Assembly (NCBI GenBank): GCA_900752815.1
Contig: CAADWS010000131.1
Coordinates: 1-6,219 of the forward strand
Length of the DNA stretch: 6,219 nucleotides
Source of the DNA: Bacteroidaceae bacterium
GTDB lineage: Bacteria > Bacteroidota > Bacteroidia > Bacteroidales > Bacteroidaceae
Direction of reading: 5' to 3'
Of this stretch, positions 1 through 6,150 are shown piece after piece. Both the position numbers and the translations under genes were made by a program. Under the pieces are notes generated by a model. The model did not search any database, was not told where the DNA came from, and saw nothing but the letters and a program-made list of their open reading frames with translations. Every line of letters starts with the position of its first letter. The stretch's first letter is position 1.

Positions 1-147
1 AGTCAGTACTTTCGTAAAAACTAAAGTACTGACAGAAAATTCTATCAGTACTTTAGGATTTTCTGTCAGTAGGACTGTGAAACCGCGATGCGGCAATAGC
101 ATACAATGACTCTGTCCAGGGATAAATAATTATACCGAACTCACGTT
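1..147. repeat. MITE-like repeat, copy 1 (left end outside the window)
   Basis: Positions 45-147 align without gaps to 5741-5843, with about 10 mismatches in 103 bases (roughly 90% identity, counted by eye) and in the same orientation. The right end, 130-147, is identical to the right terminal inverted repeat of copy 2 (TTATACCGAACTCACGTT). The left part, 1-44, is more complex than in copy 2. It holds two direct and one inverted copy of TCAGTACTTT, so an extra hairpin segment seems to have been inserted or duplicated. The matching left terminus, if it exists, lies before base 1, so the full length and target duplication cannot be read. I see no coding capacity. The right end lies about 48 bases upstream of the -7 box of the first gene. 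This is a non-coding repeat by direct comparison; its mobility is inferred from copy 2. Confidence 0.8.
2..71. repeat. Nested inverted repeats at the left edge
   Basis: Two overlapping hairpins compete here. GTCAGTACTTT at 2-12 is perfectly complementary to 23-33. TACTGACAGAAAAT at 27-40 is perfectly complementary to 58-71, and the second stem can be extended inward by four more pairs (41-44 with 54-57, one of them G-T). Because 27-33 belongs to both stems, only one can form at a time. This structure belongs to copy 1 of the repeat; copy 2 has only part of it. Confidence 0.75.
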
Positions 148-195
148 AAGTTTATTTTCTTTAACGGAAACGGAAAGTATTGTTTCATAAATTTA

Positions 196-203
196 TATCT
201 TTG
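196..203 (+). promoter_or_regulatory. Bacteroidota -7 box upstream of the lipoprotein gene
   Basis: TATCTTTG matches the TAnnTTTG consensus of the Bacteroidota primary sigma factor. No clean TTG lies at the usual 19-21 base distance; the nearest TTG (180-182) is only 13 bases upstream, so the -33 element is weak or degenerate. The predicted transcription start is near 208, which gives a leader of about 60 bases. Confidence 0.5.
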
Positions 204-207
204 CAAA

Positions 208-221
208 GAGTGGAAACACTC
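208..221 (+). promoter_or_regulatory. 5'-end hairpin with GAAA tetraloop in the lipoprotein mRNA leader
   Basis: GAGTG (208-212) and CACTC (217-221) form a perfect 5-bp stem closed by GAAA, a GNRA-type tetraloop. It begins about where transcription should start from the TATCTTTG box, so the message would begin with this hairpin. Such 5' structures often slow mRNA decay; that role is inferred. Confidence 0.4.
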
Positions 222-266
222 GTGGCGATAATAACCTGTCCATTATAACTTTTAATGTCTTTTGCT

Positions 267-1832
267 ATGAAAAAGTACAGTACCCTTTTGCTGTTGTCAG
301 TCCTGCTGGTCGTGGGATTGGTCTGTTCGTGTTCTTCTACTCCGGAGCATGGCAAGCTGATTCCCAAGGATGCTTCCGTGGTGTTCAGCCTGAATTTGGA
401 AAAAGCCTACGAGGCCAGCGGCATAACTAAGGAACAGTTGCCGGTCAGCGAGTTGTCCAAATTGCTCAAGGAGTCGACTCTTTCTGCTCCGGCACGTGAA
501 AAACTTGAAAGTATTATTGCTTCTCCCGAAGAAGCCGGCATTGACTTGCAGGAGCCGATGATGGTCTTTTATGCGCCGTCATTCAAGAGCGGTGCAGGTG
601 TTGTCGGCGCGGTCAGCAAGTCGGCCAAGTTGGAGGAATTGATAGATGCCATGGCGCGGGAGGCGCTCTGCACCAAAGTAGCCCGGCATAATGACTTGCG
701 TTATACGGTGATTGGTGATGCCGTACTGGCTTTCAATGACGACTGGTTCCTGTTGGCGGGCCAGTGGCTGCTGCCGGGAAATGCGGAGGAAACGCTGGCG
801 GGGATGGAAGGGCTTTTCAAACAGGAAGAGAAGCAGTCGCTTTATGCGTCGGAACTTTATGAGAAAATGTGTGACTGTCCCGGATTTTTCCAGACACTCG
901 TCCAGGGTGAAGGACTGCAGGCTATGCTCGAAAAGGAAAATCTGCCGATGGACAAGCTGATGAAATCATTGCCCGAGGGAGTTGCTTTGTCCGACTTTGC
1001 CTATCTGACCGACGTGTCGATGGGGCCGGGCGAAGCCAATGTCGTGGGAGAAGTGTTGCCGTTGAGCAGCGGTGCCGAGAAATTTGTGACTGAGGCAAAG
1101 GGCAGTACTGCCATTGCCGGAGATTTCCTGAAATACGTGCCGGCGAATGCCTGGCTAATTCTTTCCTGCGGTATCGACGGAAAACCGCTTTATGACCAGA
1201 TGGTTTCCGATGCGGACATGAAGGCGCTTCTGGCTTCCAATCCGGTCGTACAGGAGGGAATAGAAAAACTGGTGCCGGCGTTGAAGGGAGACTATGTGCT
1301 GGCGTTGACCGGATTTGTTCCCGGCGCGTACTATCCCGAAGGCGTTTCGTATGCGCAGGCCCAGAATGATAGTTGGCTTGGAATGATTGAAAAATATGGT
1401 GCCGGCGAAAAGTTCCTGACAAAAAAGGATGGAAAAAATTATTCTATCCTGGTGAGGGATGCGTCGGAGACAGGAAGTGGTGCTTTCTATGTGGATTTCG
1501 GATCGAAGGGTGGGGTTTCTTATGCGCTGTTCGGAGAAAATCCAGAACCGTTCAAGATGGCTGAGACTCCGGTGACCACTTTGGGAGAAGGCTGTAATTT
1601 CTATTTCCGGTTCAACGTGTCGCCGTTGCTTGCCTCCGGTGTGCTTGAGAAGGGTTTTACTGCTTATGAATATCGTGTGGCCAAGAAAATCATCGGACTG
1701 TTCGACTATGTTGAGGCAAAGGTGGAGAACAACCGAAAATATTCGCTTCGGGTTGTTATGACCGATGCAACGAAAACGCCGGTGAGTGCGGTTTACGATG
1801 AAGTCTATGCTTTGGTAAAGGCCATATTGTAA
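267..1832 (+). CDS. DUF4836-like lipoprotein of unknown function
   Basis: A 521-residue predicted lipoprotein. I place the start at the ATG at 267 because it gives a typical signal peptide: MKK, a hydrophobic stretch (about residues 7-18) and a VCSC lipobox with the acylated cysteine at residue 22. An in-frame ATG at 255 would add only MSFA, and neither start has a Shine-Dalgarno sequence. The mature chain opens with SSTPEH and lacks the acidic cluster described as a surface-export signal in some Bacteroidota lipoproteins, so a periplasm-facing location is more likely; this is inference. The motif at about residues 30-52 (KLIPKDASVVFSLNLE) and the overall length recall the Bacteroidales DUF4836 family, assigned from memory of family sequences. 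A similar motif recurs at about 288-310 (KYVPANAWLILSCGIDGK), suggesting two related halves. No catalytic motif is visible. The gene has its own promoter and terminator, so it appears monocistronic. Confidence 0.8.
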   Translation: MKKYSTLLLLSVLLVVGLVCSCSSTPEHGKLIPKDASVVFSLNLEKAYEASGITKEQLPVSELSKLLKESTLSAPAREKLESIIASPEEAGIDLQEPMMVFYAPSFKSGAGVVGAVSKSAKLEELIDAMAREALCTKVARHNDLRYTVIGDAVLAFNDDWFLLAGQWLLPGNAEETLAGMEGLFKQEEKQSLYASELYEKMCDCPGFFQTLVQGEGLQAMLEKENLPMDKLMKSLPEGVALSDFAYLTDVSMGPGEANVVGEVLPLSSGAEKFVTEAKGSTAIAGDFLKYVPANAWLILSCGIDGKPLYDQMVSDADMKALLASNPVVQEGIEKLVPALKGDYVLALTGFVPGAYYPEGVSYAQAQNDSWLGMIEKYGAGEKFLTKKDGKNYSILVRDASETGSGAFYVDFGSKGGVSYALFGENPEPFKMAETPVTTLGEGCNFYFRFNVSPLLASGVLEKGFTAYEYRVAKKIIGLFDYVEAKVENNRKYSLRVVMTDATKTPVSAVYDEVYALVKAIL

Positions 1833-1851
1833 GAGCCGGTTTGATATTCAG

Positions 1852-1900
1852 TTGGCCGGAAAAGTCTTCCCGGACAGACTTTTCCGGCCAATCGTTTTTT
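1852..1900 (+). terminator. Strong Rho-independent terminator after the lipoprotein gene
   Basis: The arms 1852-1867 and 1876-1891 are perfectly complementary over 16 bp (TTGGCCGGAAAAGTCT and its reverse complement) around an 8-base loop. A T6 run follows at 1895-1900. It lies 20 bases after the stop codon at 1830-1832. The run of A in the left arm and T in the right could allow some effect in both directions, but only the + strand has the T tract. Confidence 0.9.
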
Positions 1901-1941
1901 ATGGCAGTTCCTGCCCGTTGGGATGGATGTTGCTTCCATGC

Positions 1942-1972
1942 TTGGTTTTCCATCCTTTCGGTCGTATTTTTG
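1942..1972 (+). promoter_or_regulatory. Bacteroidota promoter for the permease gene
   Basis: TTG at 1942-1944 is followed after 20 bases by TATTTTTG at 1965-1972, which matches TAnnTTTG. Predicted transcription starts near 1978. It lies just downstream of the terminator, so the permease should be a separate unit with a leader of about 105-145 bases, depending on the start codon. Confidence 0.6.
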
Positions 1973-2005
1973 AATATGTTGCGGTTCCTCTCTGGCCGGT
2001 TGCCC

Positions 2006-2034
2006 GGAGCGCATAGCCAGGCAATGCTCCTTTT
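2006..2034 (+). promoter_or_regulatory. Possible stem-loop in the permease mRNA leader
   Basis: GGAGC (2006-2010) pairs with GCTCC (2026-2030). An alternative pairing joins GGAG plus CAT (2012-2014 region, with a small bulge) to ATGCTCC. Four T follow at 2031-2034. It resembles a weak attenuator or terminator inside the leader, but the stem is short and no alternative fold or ligand site is recognisable. Confidence 0.2.
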
Positions 2035-2122
2035 CCGTTTCGTGGGGAATGGTTCGCGGAAATCGGAAAAATGATTCGGCCGGATGACAGGAATCCGCTT
2101 TCTTGAAACAGTGATAAAAAGG

Positions 2123-3334
2123 ATGGAACGCTTGGTGTGGAAATTATTGGGCCGTCAACTCAGTTATGGACAGTTGGGCGGTTTCTTTGTGGCCAATCTG
2201 CTGGGAATGGCGATTGTCTTGTTGAGTGTACAGTTCTATTGGGACGTGCTTCCCGTGTTTACCCGAGGCGACAGTTTTATGAAAGAGTCGTATCTGGTCG
2301 TGAGCAAAAAAGTGACGGCGGTGCAGACGCTGCAGGGCGGAACGCCCGGCTTTTCAGCGGGAGAACTGGAGGATTTGGCCGCTCAGCCCTTTGTCCGCTC
2401 CATGGCGCCTTTCGTTCCGGCGCAGTTTGATGTGGTTGCTTCGCTGGGAAATGACCGGATGGGAATCGGTTTTACGACCGAGATGTTTTTCGAGGCCGTC
2501 CCCGACAAGTATATTGACGCCGACCTGGAAACCTGGCACTATGCTTCCGGAAGCGACAGCCTGTCCATTATCCTGCCGCGAAATTATCTGAATCTGTATA
2601 ATTTCGGATTTGCTGCCAGCCGCGGATTGCCGCCTGTGTCCGAAGGGTTGGTCGGGATGCTGGCGCTTCGTTTCCGCTTGCGGGGAGAGCAGGGCGAGTG
2701 GAACATGGCAGGCCGGGTAGTCGGCTTTTCCGACCGTTTGAATACCATTCTCGTTCCACAGAGTTTCATGGATGAAGCCAACCGGCGGTTGTCGTCTGCC
2801 AGGAAGGCGGTGGCGGCACGAGTCATTGTGGAAGTGGGCAACCCCGCAGACGAGGCGATAGCGCGCTATCTGTCCGGCCATAATTATCAGGTGGAGGCAG
2901 GTGGAGATGATTTGGGGCGTATGGCCTATTTTCTCCGGCTGATAATAGCCGTTGTCCTCGGCGTGGGGCTCGTGATTTGTGCGCTGTCATTTTATGTGCT
3001 GCTGCTCAGCATCTATCTGCTTTTGCAGAAGCACACCGAGAAAATTGATAATCTCCTGCTGATGGGCTACCCGATGCGCCAGGTGGCCCTGCCTTTCCAT
3101 CTTTTAAGTCTGGGCGCTCATTTTCTGGTGCTTGTGCTTTCGCTCTGCGGTGTGGCGGCGGTGCGTGACGTCTATCTTTCGCGTCTGGCGGAGGTTTACC
3201 CGCAACTGTCTGCGGGTCCGTCCTGGCCGGTGCTGGTCGCAGGTGTCCTGCTGTTCCTGTTGGTTTCCCTTTTGGGCTTTTTTGCCGTTAACCGGAAAAT
3301 CCGGCAAGTCTGGTTCCTGCACCGCAAGCGCTGA
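2123..3334 (+). CDS. FtsX/MacB-like ABC transporter permease, no ATPase adjacent
   Basis: A 403-residue inner-membrane protein with the layout of the FtsX/LolC/MacB permease fold. One N-terminal membrane helix (about residues 18-40) is followed by a large extracytoplasmic domain (about 45-265). Three helices lie near the C-terminus (about 273-302, 326-348 and 368-390), and the protein ends in a basic tail (HRKR). Between helices 2 and 3, QKHTEKIDNLLLMGYPMRQV resembles the cytoplasmic coupling helix with which these permeases contact an ATPase. The ATG at 2123 is preferred because MERLVWKLLGRQLSYGQLGG reads like the usual start of Bacteroidales relatives (from memory). An in-frame ATG at 2084 would add 13 residues, and neither has a well-spaced Shine-Dalgarno. 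Members of this fold move lipoproteins, peptides or drugs, or control cell-wall hydrolases; the substrate here cannot be told. No ATPase gene is present in the window, so the partner must be encoded elsewhere. Confidence 0.8.
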   Translation: MERLVWKLLGRQLSYGQLGGFFVANLLGMAIVLLSVQFYWDVLPVFTRGDSFMKESYLVVSKKVTAVQTLQGGTPGFSAGELEDLAAQPFVRSMAPFVPAQFDVVASLGNDRMGIGFTTEMFFEAVPDKYIDADLETWHYASGSDSLSIILPRNYLNLYNFGFAASRGLPPVSEGLVGMLALRFRLRGEQGEWNMAGRVVGFSDRLNTILVPQSFMDEANRRLSSARKAVAARVIVEVGNPADEAIARYLSGHNYQVEAGGDDLGRMAYFLRLIIAVVLGVGLVICALSFYVLLLSIYLLLQKHTEKIDNLLLMGYPMRQVALPFHLLSLGAHFLVLVLSLCGVAAVRDVYLSRLAEVYPQLSAGPSWPVLVAGVLLFLLVSLLGFFAVNRKIRQVWFLHRKR

Positions 3335-3419
3335 AGGGGGCCGCCCGGCAGGCTACTGCAGGTATTGGCCGGAAGGCCGTCGCAAGAAAGAAAGGCGGCG
3401 GAATCCTTATTTTTAGGTA

Positions 3420-3450
3420 TTGTGCGAGCCGGAAAAGATTTGTAATTTTG
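3420..3450 (+). promoter_or_regulatory. Bacteroidota promoter for feoAB
   Basis: TTG at 3420-3422, a 20-base spacer and TAATTTTG at 3443-3450 make a close match to the Bacteroidota TTG/TAnnTTTG promoter. Predicted transcription starts near 3455-3457, only about 12-14 bases before the ATG at 3469. I do not recognise a Fur or other iron-regulator operator around it. Confidence 0.75.
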
Positions 3451-3468
3451 CAAGAAAATAGGATTTTC

Positions 3469-5658
3469 ATGAAATATCTTTCCGAATTGCAGGACCATGA
3501 GTCTGCTTTTGTTTCGGTGGTGGGCGGCGACCCAGCCTTCCGGTTGCGTCTGGAAGAGATGGGATTTGTTCCGGGGAAGGAAGTTACCCGGGTGTATGCC
3601 TCCCCGCTGGGTACGCCGATTGTTTTTGCCATGTTGGGGCAGAAAGTGGCGTTGCGCCGGATAGAGGCAGCTCGCATACAGGTGGCTTCCACGGAAGCGG
3701 AAGCCATGGCGGAATCCCGTAAGACTTTTTTTGTTGATTTTCAGGAATGGAACCCGAAGGAAGGCGGGTTGCGGGCGCAGTCGTGCAGCGGCCAGCACTG
3801 TCAGGGGTGCAGCAAGTGTGATGCGGGAAAAAGCAGTGATGATTTGCCGCCCGTTTCAGGAGAAATGACGTTCGCGCTGGTCGGAAATCCGAACTGTGGA
3901 AAGACTGCCTTTTTCAATGCCGCTTCAGGCAGCCACCAGCGCACTGGCAACTATGCAGGCATCACGGTTTCAAGCGTGGCTGTCCGCACGCAGTTTGAGG
4001 GGCAGCCGTTGCGGATTGTCGACCTGCCCGGCACGTATTCTCTCCGTGCTTTCAGTCCCGAAGAAGCGCATGTGGCCAACGAATTGGCGAAGGGAGAAGT
4101 CGACGTAATCATCAATGTGCTTGATGTCAACAATCTGGAGCGTAATTTGCTGCTTACATTGCAGCTTCGGCAATATGGAGTTCCGATGGTCGGCGTGCTG
4201 AACATGTATGACGAGTTTCAGGAAAGCCGCAGCCGTTTGGATATTCCCGAGTTGGAAAAGCGTTTGGGCATGAAGCTGGTGCCCACCGTGGCGAGCAAGC
4301 AGCGTGGAGTGAATGAAGCCTTGCGAGAGGCCGTTCGGCTGGCCCGGGCGGCTGAACAGCAGGCGGCTGTTCAGCCCGTGGGTGATGCCCATGCCTATAT
4401 CCATCAATTGCTCGACGGCATTTATGAATTGCAGGAAGGCCGTACTGCGCAGATGACTGCCCGGTTCGACCGCATGCTGGCCAGTTCGCCGCTGGCATTC
4501 CTTTTTGCCTTTGCCATTATGGGGCTGATTTTTTATGCGACCTTTGAGTTGGGAGCCTACCCCATGGACTGGATGGAGCAGGGAGTGGCCTGGCTGTCAG
4601 ACTGGTTGTCGGGCGTTTTGCCGGCAGGCTGGTTGCGCGACCTTTTGGTGGGAGGAATCGTTGGCGGCGTGGGAAGCGTGATAGTTTTCCTGCCCAACAT
4701 ACTGATACTCTATTTCTTTATATCTATTCTTGAGGATTCCGGCTATCTGTCGCGGGCGGCGTTGCTTTTCGACCCCTTGTTGCGCCGGGTCGGCTTGCAC
4801 GGCAAGTCGTTTGTTCCCATGCTGATGGGCTTCGGTTGTAACGTGCCGTCGGTTATGGCAACCCGCACGATTGAGCACCGGAAGAGCCGCATGATAACGA
4901 TGATGACCGTTCCGTTCATGTCCTGTTCGGCCCGTCTTCCGGTCTATACCGTGCTGGCCGGTGCCTTTTTCCCTGATTGTGCGGCACTGGTGATGCTGGC
5001 GCTTTATGCCGGCGGCATTCTTGTGGCCTTTGCGGCGGCCTGGTTGTTGAACAAGGTGTTTCATCCCACAGAGCAAAGCCATTTCGTGATGGAAATGCCG
5101 CCCTATCGGATGCCGGTGGCGCGGGGGATTCTGCGCCATACTTGGGAGAAGGGACGGGAGTATCTGCGAAAAATGTCCGGCATCATCCTGGTGGCCAGCG
5201 TGGTTATCTGGACGTTGGGCTATTTCCCGCGGGGAGAGGCAGAACAGCCGGCCAGGGAACAGCAGGAACAGTCGTTCCTGGGGCAGATAGGACACGCGAT
5301 GACTCCGTTGATTGAACCGCTGGGCTACGACTGGCGGATGGGAGTGGGCATTCTTGCCGGTGTGGGGGCCAAGGAGTTGATGGTCAGTACGCTGGGCGTG
5401 CTCTATGCCGTGGAAGGCGAAACGGAGGAAGCCGAGTTTGGCTTGCAGCAGGCGTTGCTGGAGTCCGGACCGACAAAGGCGGCTGCGCTCAGTTATCTGG
5501 TTTTTGCCTTGCTCTATTTTCCCTGTATGGCAACCATTGCGGCCATACGTATGGAGTCCGGTCGCTGGAAATACGCCATTTTCACCGCCGTCTATACCAC
5601 AGCAATTGCCTATGTCGGAGCCTTCTTGGTGTATCGGATAGCGTTGTTGCTGCTTTGA
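3469..5658 (+). CDS. feoB: Ferrous iron transporter FeoAB (FeoA-FeoB fusion)
   Basis: A 729-residue fusion that imports Fe2+ across the inner membrane in a GTP-dependent way. Residues 1-75 are an SH3-like FeoA domain (LEEMGFVPGKEV, ASPLGTPI, LRRIEA). Residues 106-117 are a cysteine cluster, C-x4-C-x2-C-x2-C. The FeoB G domain has G1 GNPNCGKT (139-146), switch T166 in NYAGITV, G3 DLPG (185-188), G4 NMYD (245-248) and a G5-like SKQRG (276-280). The membrane domain (about 341-729) carries the conserved GFGCNVPS (454-461), PFMSCSARLP (482-491), GAKELMVSTLG (633-643) and YFPCMAT (683-689), including the family cysteines C457 and C486. Every GTPase and gate motif I looked for is intact, so it should be functional. 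The start is ATG 3469, with AGGA at 3460-3463 upstream. An in-frame TTG at 3448 overlaps the -7 box and would lie before the transcription start. FeoA-FeoB fusions are known in Bacteroidota. It appears to be transcribed alone. Confidence 0.97.
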   Translation: MKYLSELQDHESAFVSVVGGDPAFRLRLEEMGFVPGKEVTRVYASPLGTPIVFAMLGQKVALRRIEAARIQVASTEAEAMAESRKTFFVDFQEWNPKEGGLRAQSCSGQHCQGCSKCDAGKSSDDLPPVSGEMTFALVGNPNCGKTAFFNAASGSHQRTGNYAGITVSSVAVRTQFEGQPLRIVDLPGTYSLRAFSPEEAHVANELAKGEVDVIINVLDVNNLERNLLLTLQLRQYGVPMVGVLNMYDEFQESRSRLDIPELEKRLGMKLVPTVASKQRGVNEALREAVRLARAAEQQAAVQPVGDAHAYIHQLLDGIYELQEGRTAQMTARFDRMLASSPLAFLFAFAIMGLIFYATFELGAYPMDWMEQGVAWLSDWLSGVLPAGWLRDLLVGGIVGGVGSVIVFLPNILILYFFISILEDSGYLSRAALLFDPLLRRVGLHGKSFVPMLMGFGCNVPSVMATRTIEHRKSRMITMMTVPFMSCSARLPVYTVLAGAFFPDCAALVMLALYAGGILVAFAAAWLLNKVFHPTEQSHFVMEMPPYRMPVARGILRHTWEKGREYLRKMSGIILVASVVIWTLGYFPRGEAEQPAREQQEQSFLGQIGHAMTPLIEPLGYDWRMGVGILAGVGAKELMVSTLGVLYAVEGETEEAEFGLQQALLESGPTKAAALSYLVFALLYFPCMATIAAIRMESGRWKYAIFTAVYTTAIAYVGAFLVYRIALLLL

Positions 5659-5686
5659 TGAGAGTTTCGGCTGATGTTGCTCATAT

Positions 5687-5843
5687 AACGTGAGTTTGGT
5701 ATAACTACGACATATTACCGGAATTTCAGGAGAAAAACAGTCAGTACTTTAGTTTTTTCTGTCAGTAGGATTGTGAAGACGTGATGCCGCAATAGCATAC
5801 AATGGCCCTGCCCAGGGATAAATAATTATACCGAACTCACGTT
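5687..5843. mobile_element. 157-bp MITE-like element, copy 2, with terminal inverted repeats and CATAT duplication
   Basis: The ends are AACGTGAGTTTGGTATAA (5687-5704) and TTATACCGAACTCACGTT (5826-5843), inverted repeats of 18 bp with one mismatch. CATAT occurs directly outside both ends (5682-5686 and 5844-5848), as expected for a 5-bp target duplication. The interior has no open reading frame of note and shares about 90% identity with 45-147 over the right-hand 103 bases. Small size, terminal inverted repeats, a flanking duplication and multiple copies define a MITE. The parent transposase is not in the window and I do not assign an IS family. It begins 28 bases after the feoAB stop codon. 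No separate terminator for feoAB is visible, so the element may affect the end of that transcript (inference). Confidence 0.75.
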
Positions 5844-5963
5844 CATATAGGAGGTTTCCTGTCGGTATCTTCCTTTGAATATTCCGCTTCCGGTCGTGGC
5901 CAGGTCGTGCCGGTTATAGCAGGCAAAAAATCTCGTCAGGCTGCATTTTCGTAGAAATAAACG

Positions 5964-6002
5964 GACAAATCATGACTTTTCTACAAAAAATCATGATTTG
6001 TC
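5964..6002. repeat. 12-bp perfect dyad just upstream of the tRNA-Ser promoter
   Basis: GACAAATCATGA (5964-5975) is perfectly inverted at 5991-6002 around a 15-base A/T-rich centre. The right arm ends at the base before the TTTG -33 box. No T run follows, so it is a poor terminator candidate; an operator or another protein-binding site is possible. GTAGAAA (5951-5957) is also complementary to TTTCTAC (5978-5984) in the loop. Confidence 0.7.
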
Positions 6003-6033
6003 TTTGGTAAATCAGAAATAATGTGTACTTTTG
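6003..6033 (+). promoter_or_regulatory. Bacteroidota promoter for tRNA-Ser
   Basis: TTTG at 6003-6006, a 19-base spacer and TACTTTTG at 6026-6033 give a near-ideal match to the Bacteroidota promoter. The predicted start near 6039 leaves a 5' leader of about 22 bases before the mature tRNA, to be removed by RNase P. Confidence 0.8.
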
Positions 6034-6061
6034 CATCCGTTAAGACCGATTATAGCGTCTT

Positions 6062-6146
6062 GGAGAGATGGTAGAGTGGTCGATTACAGCAGTCTTGAAA
6101 ACTGCCGTGCTGAGAGGCACCGGGGGTTCGAATCCCTCTCTCTCCG
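6062..6146 (+). tRNA. tRNA-Ser (anticodon UGA, reads UCA and related serine codons)
   Basis: An 85-base class II tRNA. The acceptor stem pairs GGAGAGA (6062-6068) perfectly with 6139-6145, and the discriminator base is G6146. The anticodon stem GCAGT/ACTGC (6089-6093 and 6101-6105) encloses loop CTTGAAA with anticodon TGA at 6096-6098. The long variable arm typical of serine tRNAs has a GTGC/GCAC stem (6107-6110 and 6117-6120). The T arm GGGGG-TTCGAAT-CCCTC spans 6122-6138 with one G-T pair. The CCA end is not encoded (the gene is followed by CAAT), so it must be added after transcription. All key features are intact. Confidence 0.97.
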
Positions 6147-6150
6147 CAAT

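Noticed and set aside
1..71. Short repeated TCAGTACTTT units as a CRISPR array
   Set aside because: Units are 10 bases, alternate in orientation and lack regular unique spacers; they fit the inside of a repeat element.
922..1422. 166-codon antisense open frame inside the lipoprotein gene
   Set aside because: It is opposite a clear coding frame, its translation is rich in Arg, Pro, Ser and His without any domain or signal, and it has no promoter; it is a shadow of the GC-biased sense codons.
1841..2074. 77-codon + strand frame between the lipoprotein and the permease
   Set aside because: Its first third is the terminator stem-loop and its middle contains the permease promoter; the translation shows no recognisable feature.
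3366..3376. GGCC-GGAA-GGCC hairpin before feoAB as a terminator of the permease gene
   Set aside because: The stem is only four pairs and no T run follows; too weak to call.
3335..3468. Fur-type operator upstream of feoAB
   Set aside because: No convincing inverted hexamer pattern is visible by eye, so no operator is called despite the iron-related gene.
3196..3798. 200-codon antisense frame across the permease-feoAB junction, and overlapping 139-codon frame
   Set aside because: They run against two solid genes and the feoAB promoter, have low-complexity basic composition and resemble no family I know.
4597..5295. 232-codon antisense frame inside feoAB
   Set aside because: It lies opposite highly conserved FeoB membrane motifs; the His/Arg/Gln-rich translation is typical of an antisense shadow.
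5844..5960. Small gene between the MITE-like element and the tRNA dyad
   Set aside because: No frame of useful length with a plausible start; I see only short chance repeats such as GGTCGTG twice.
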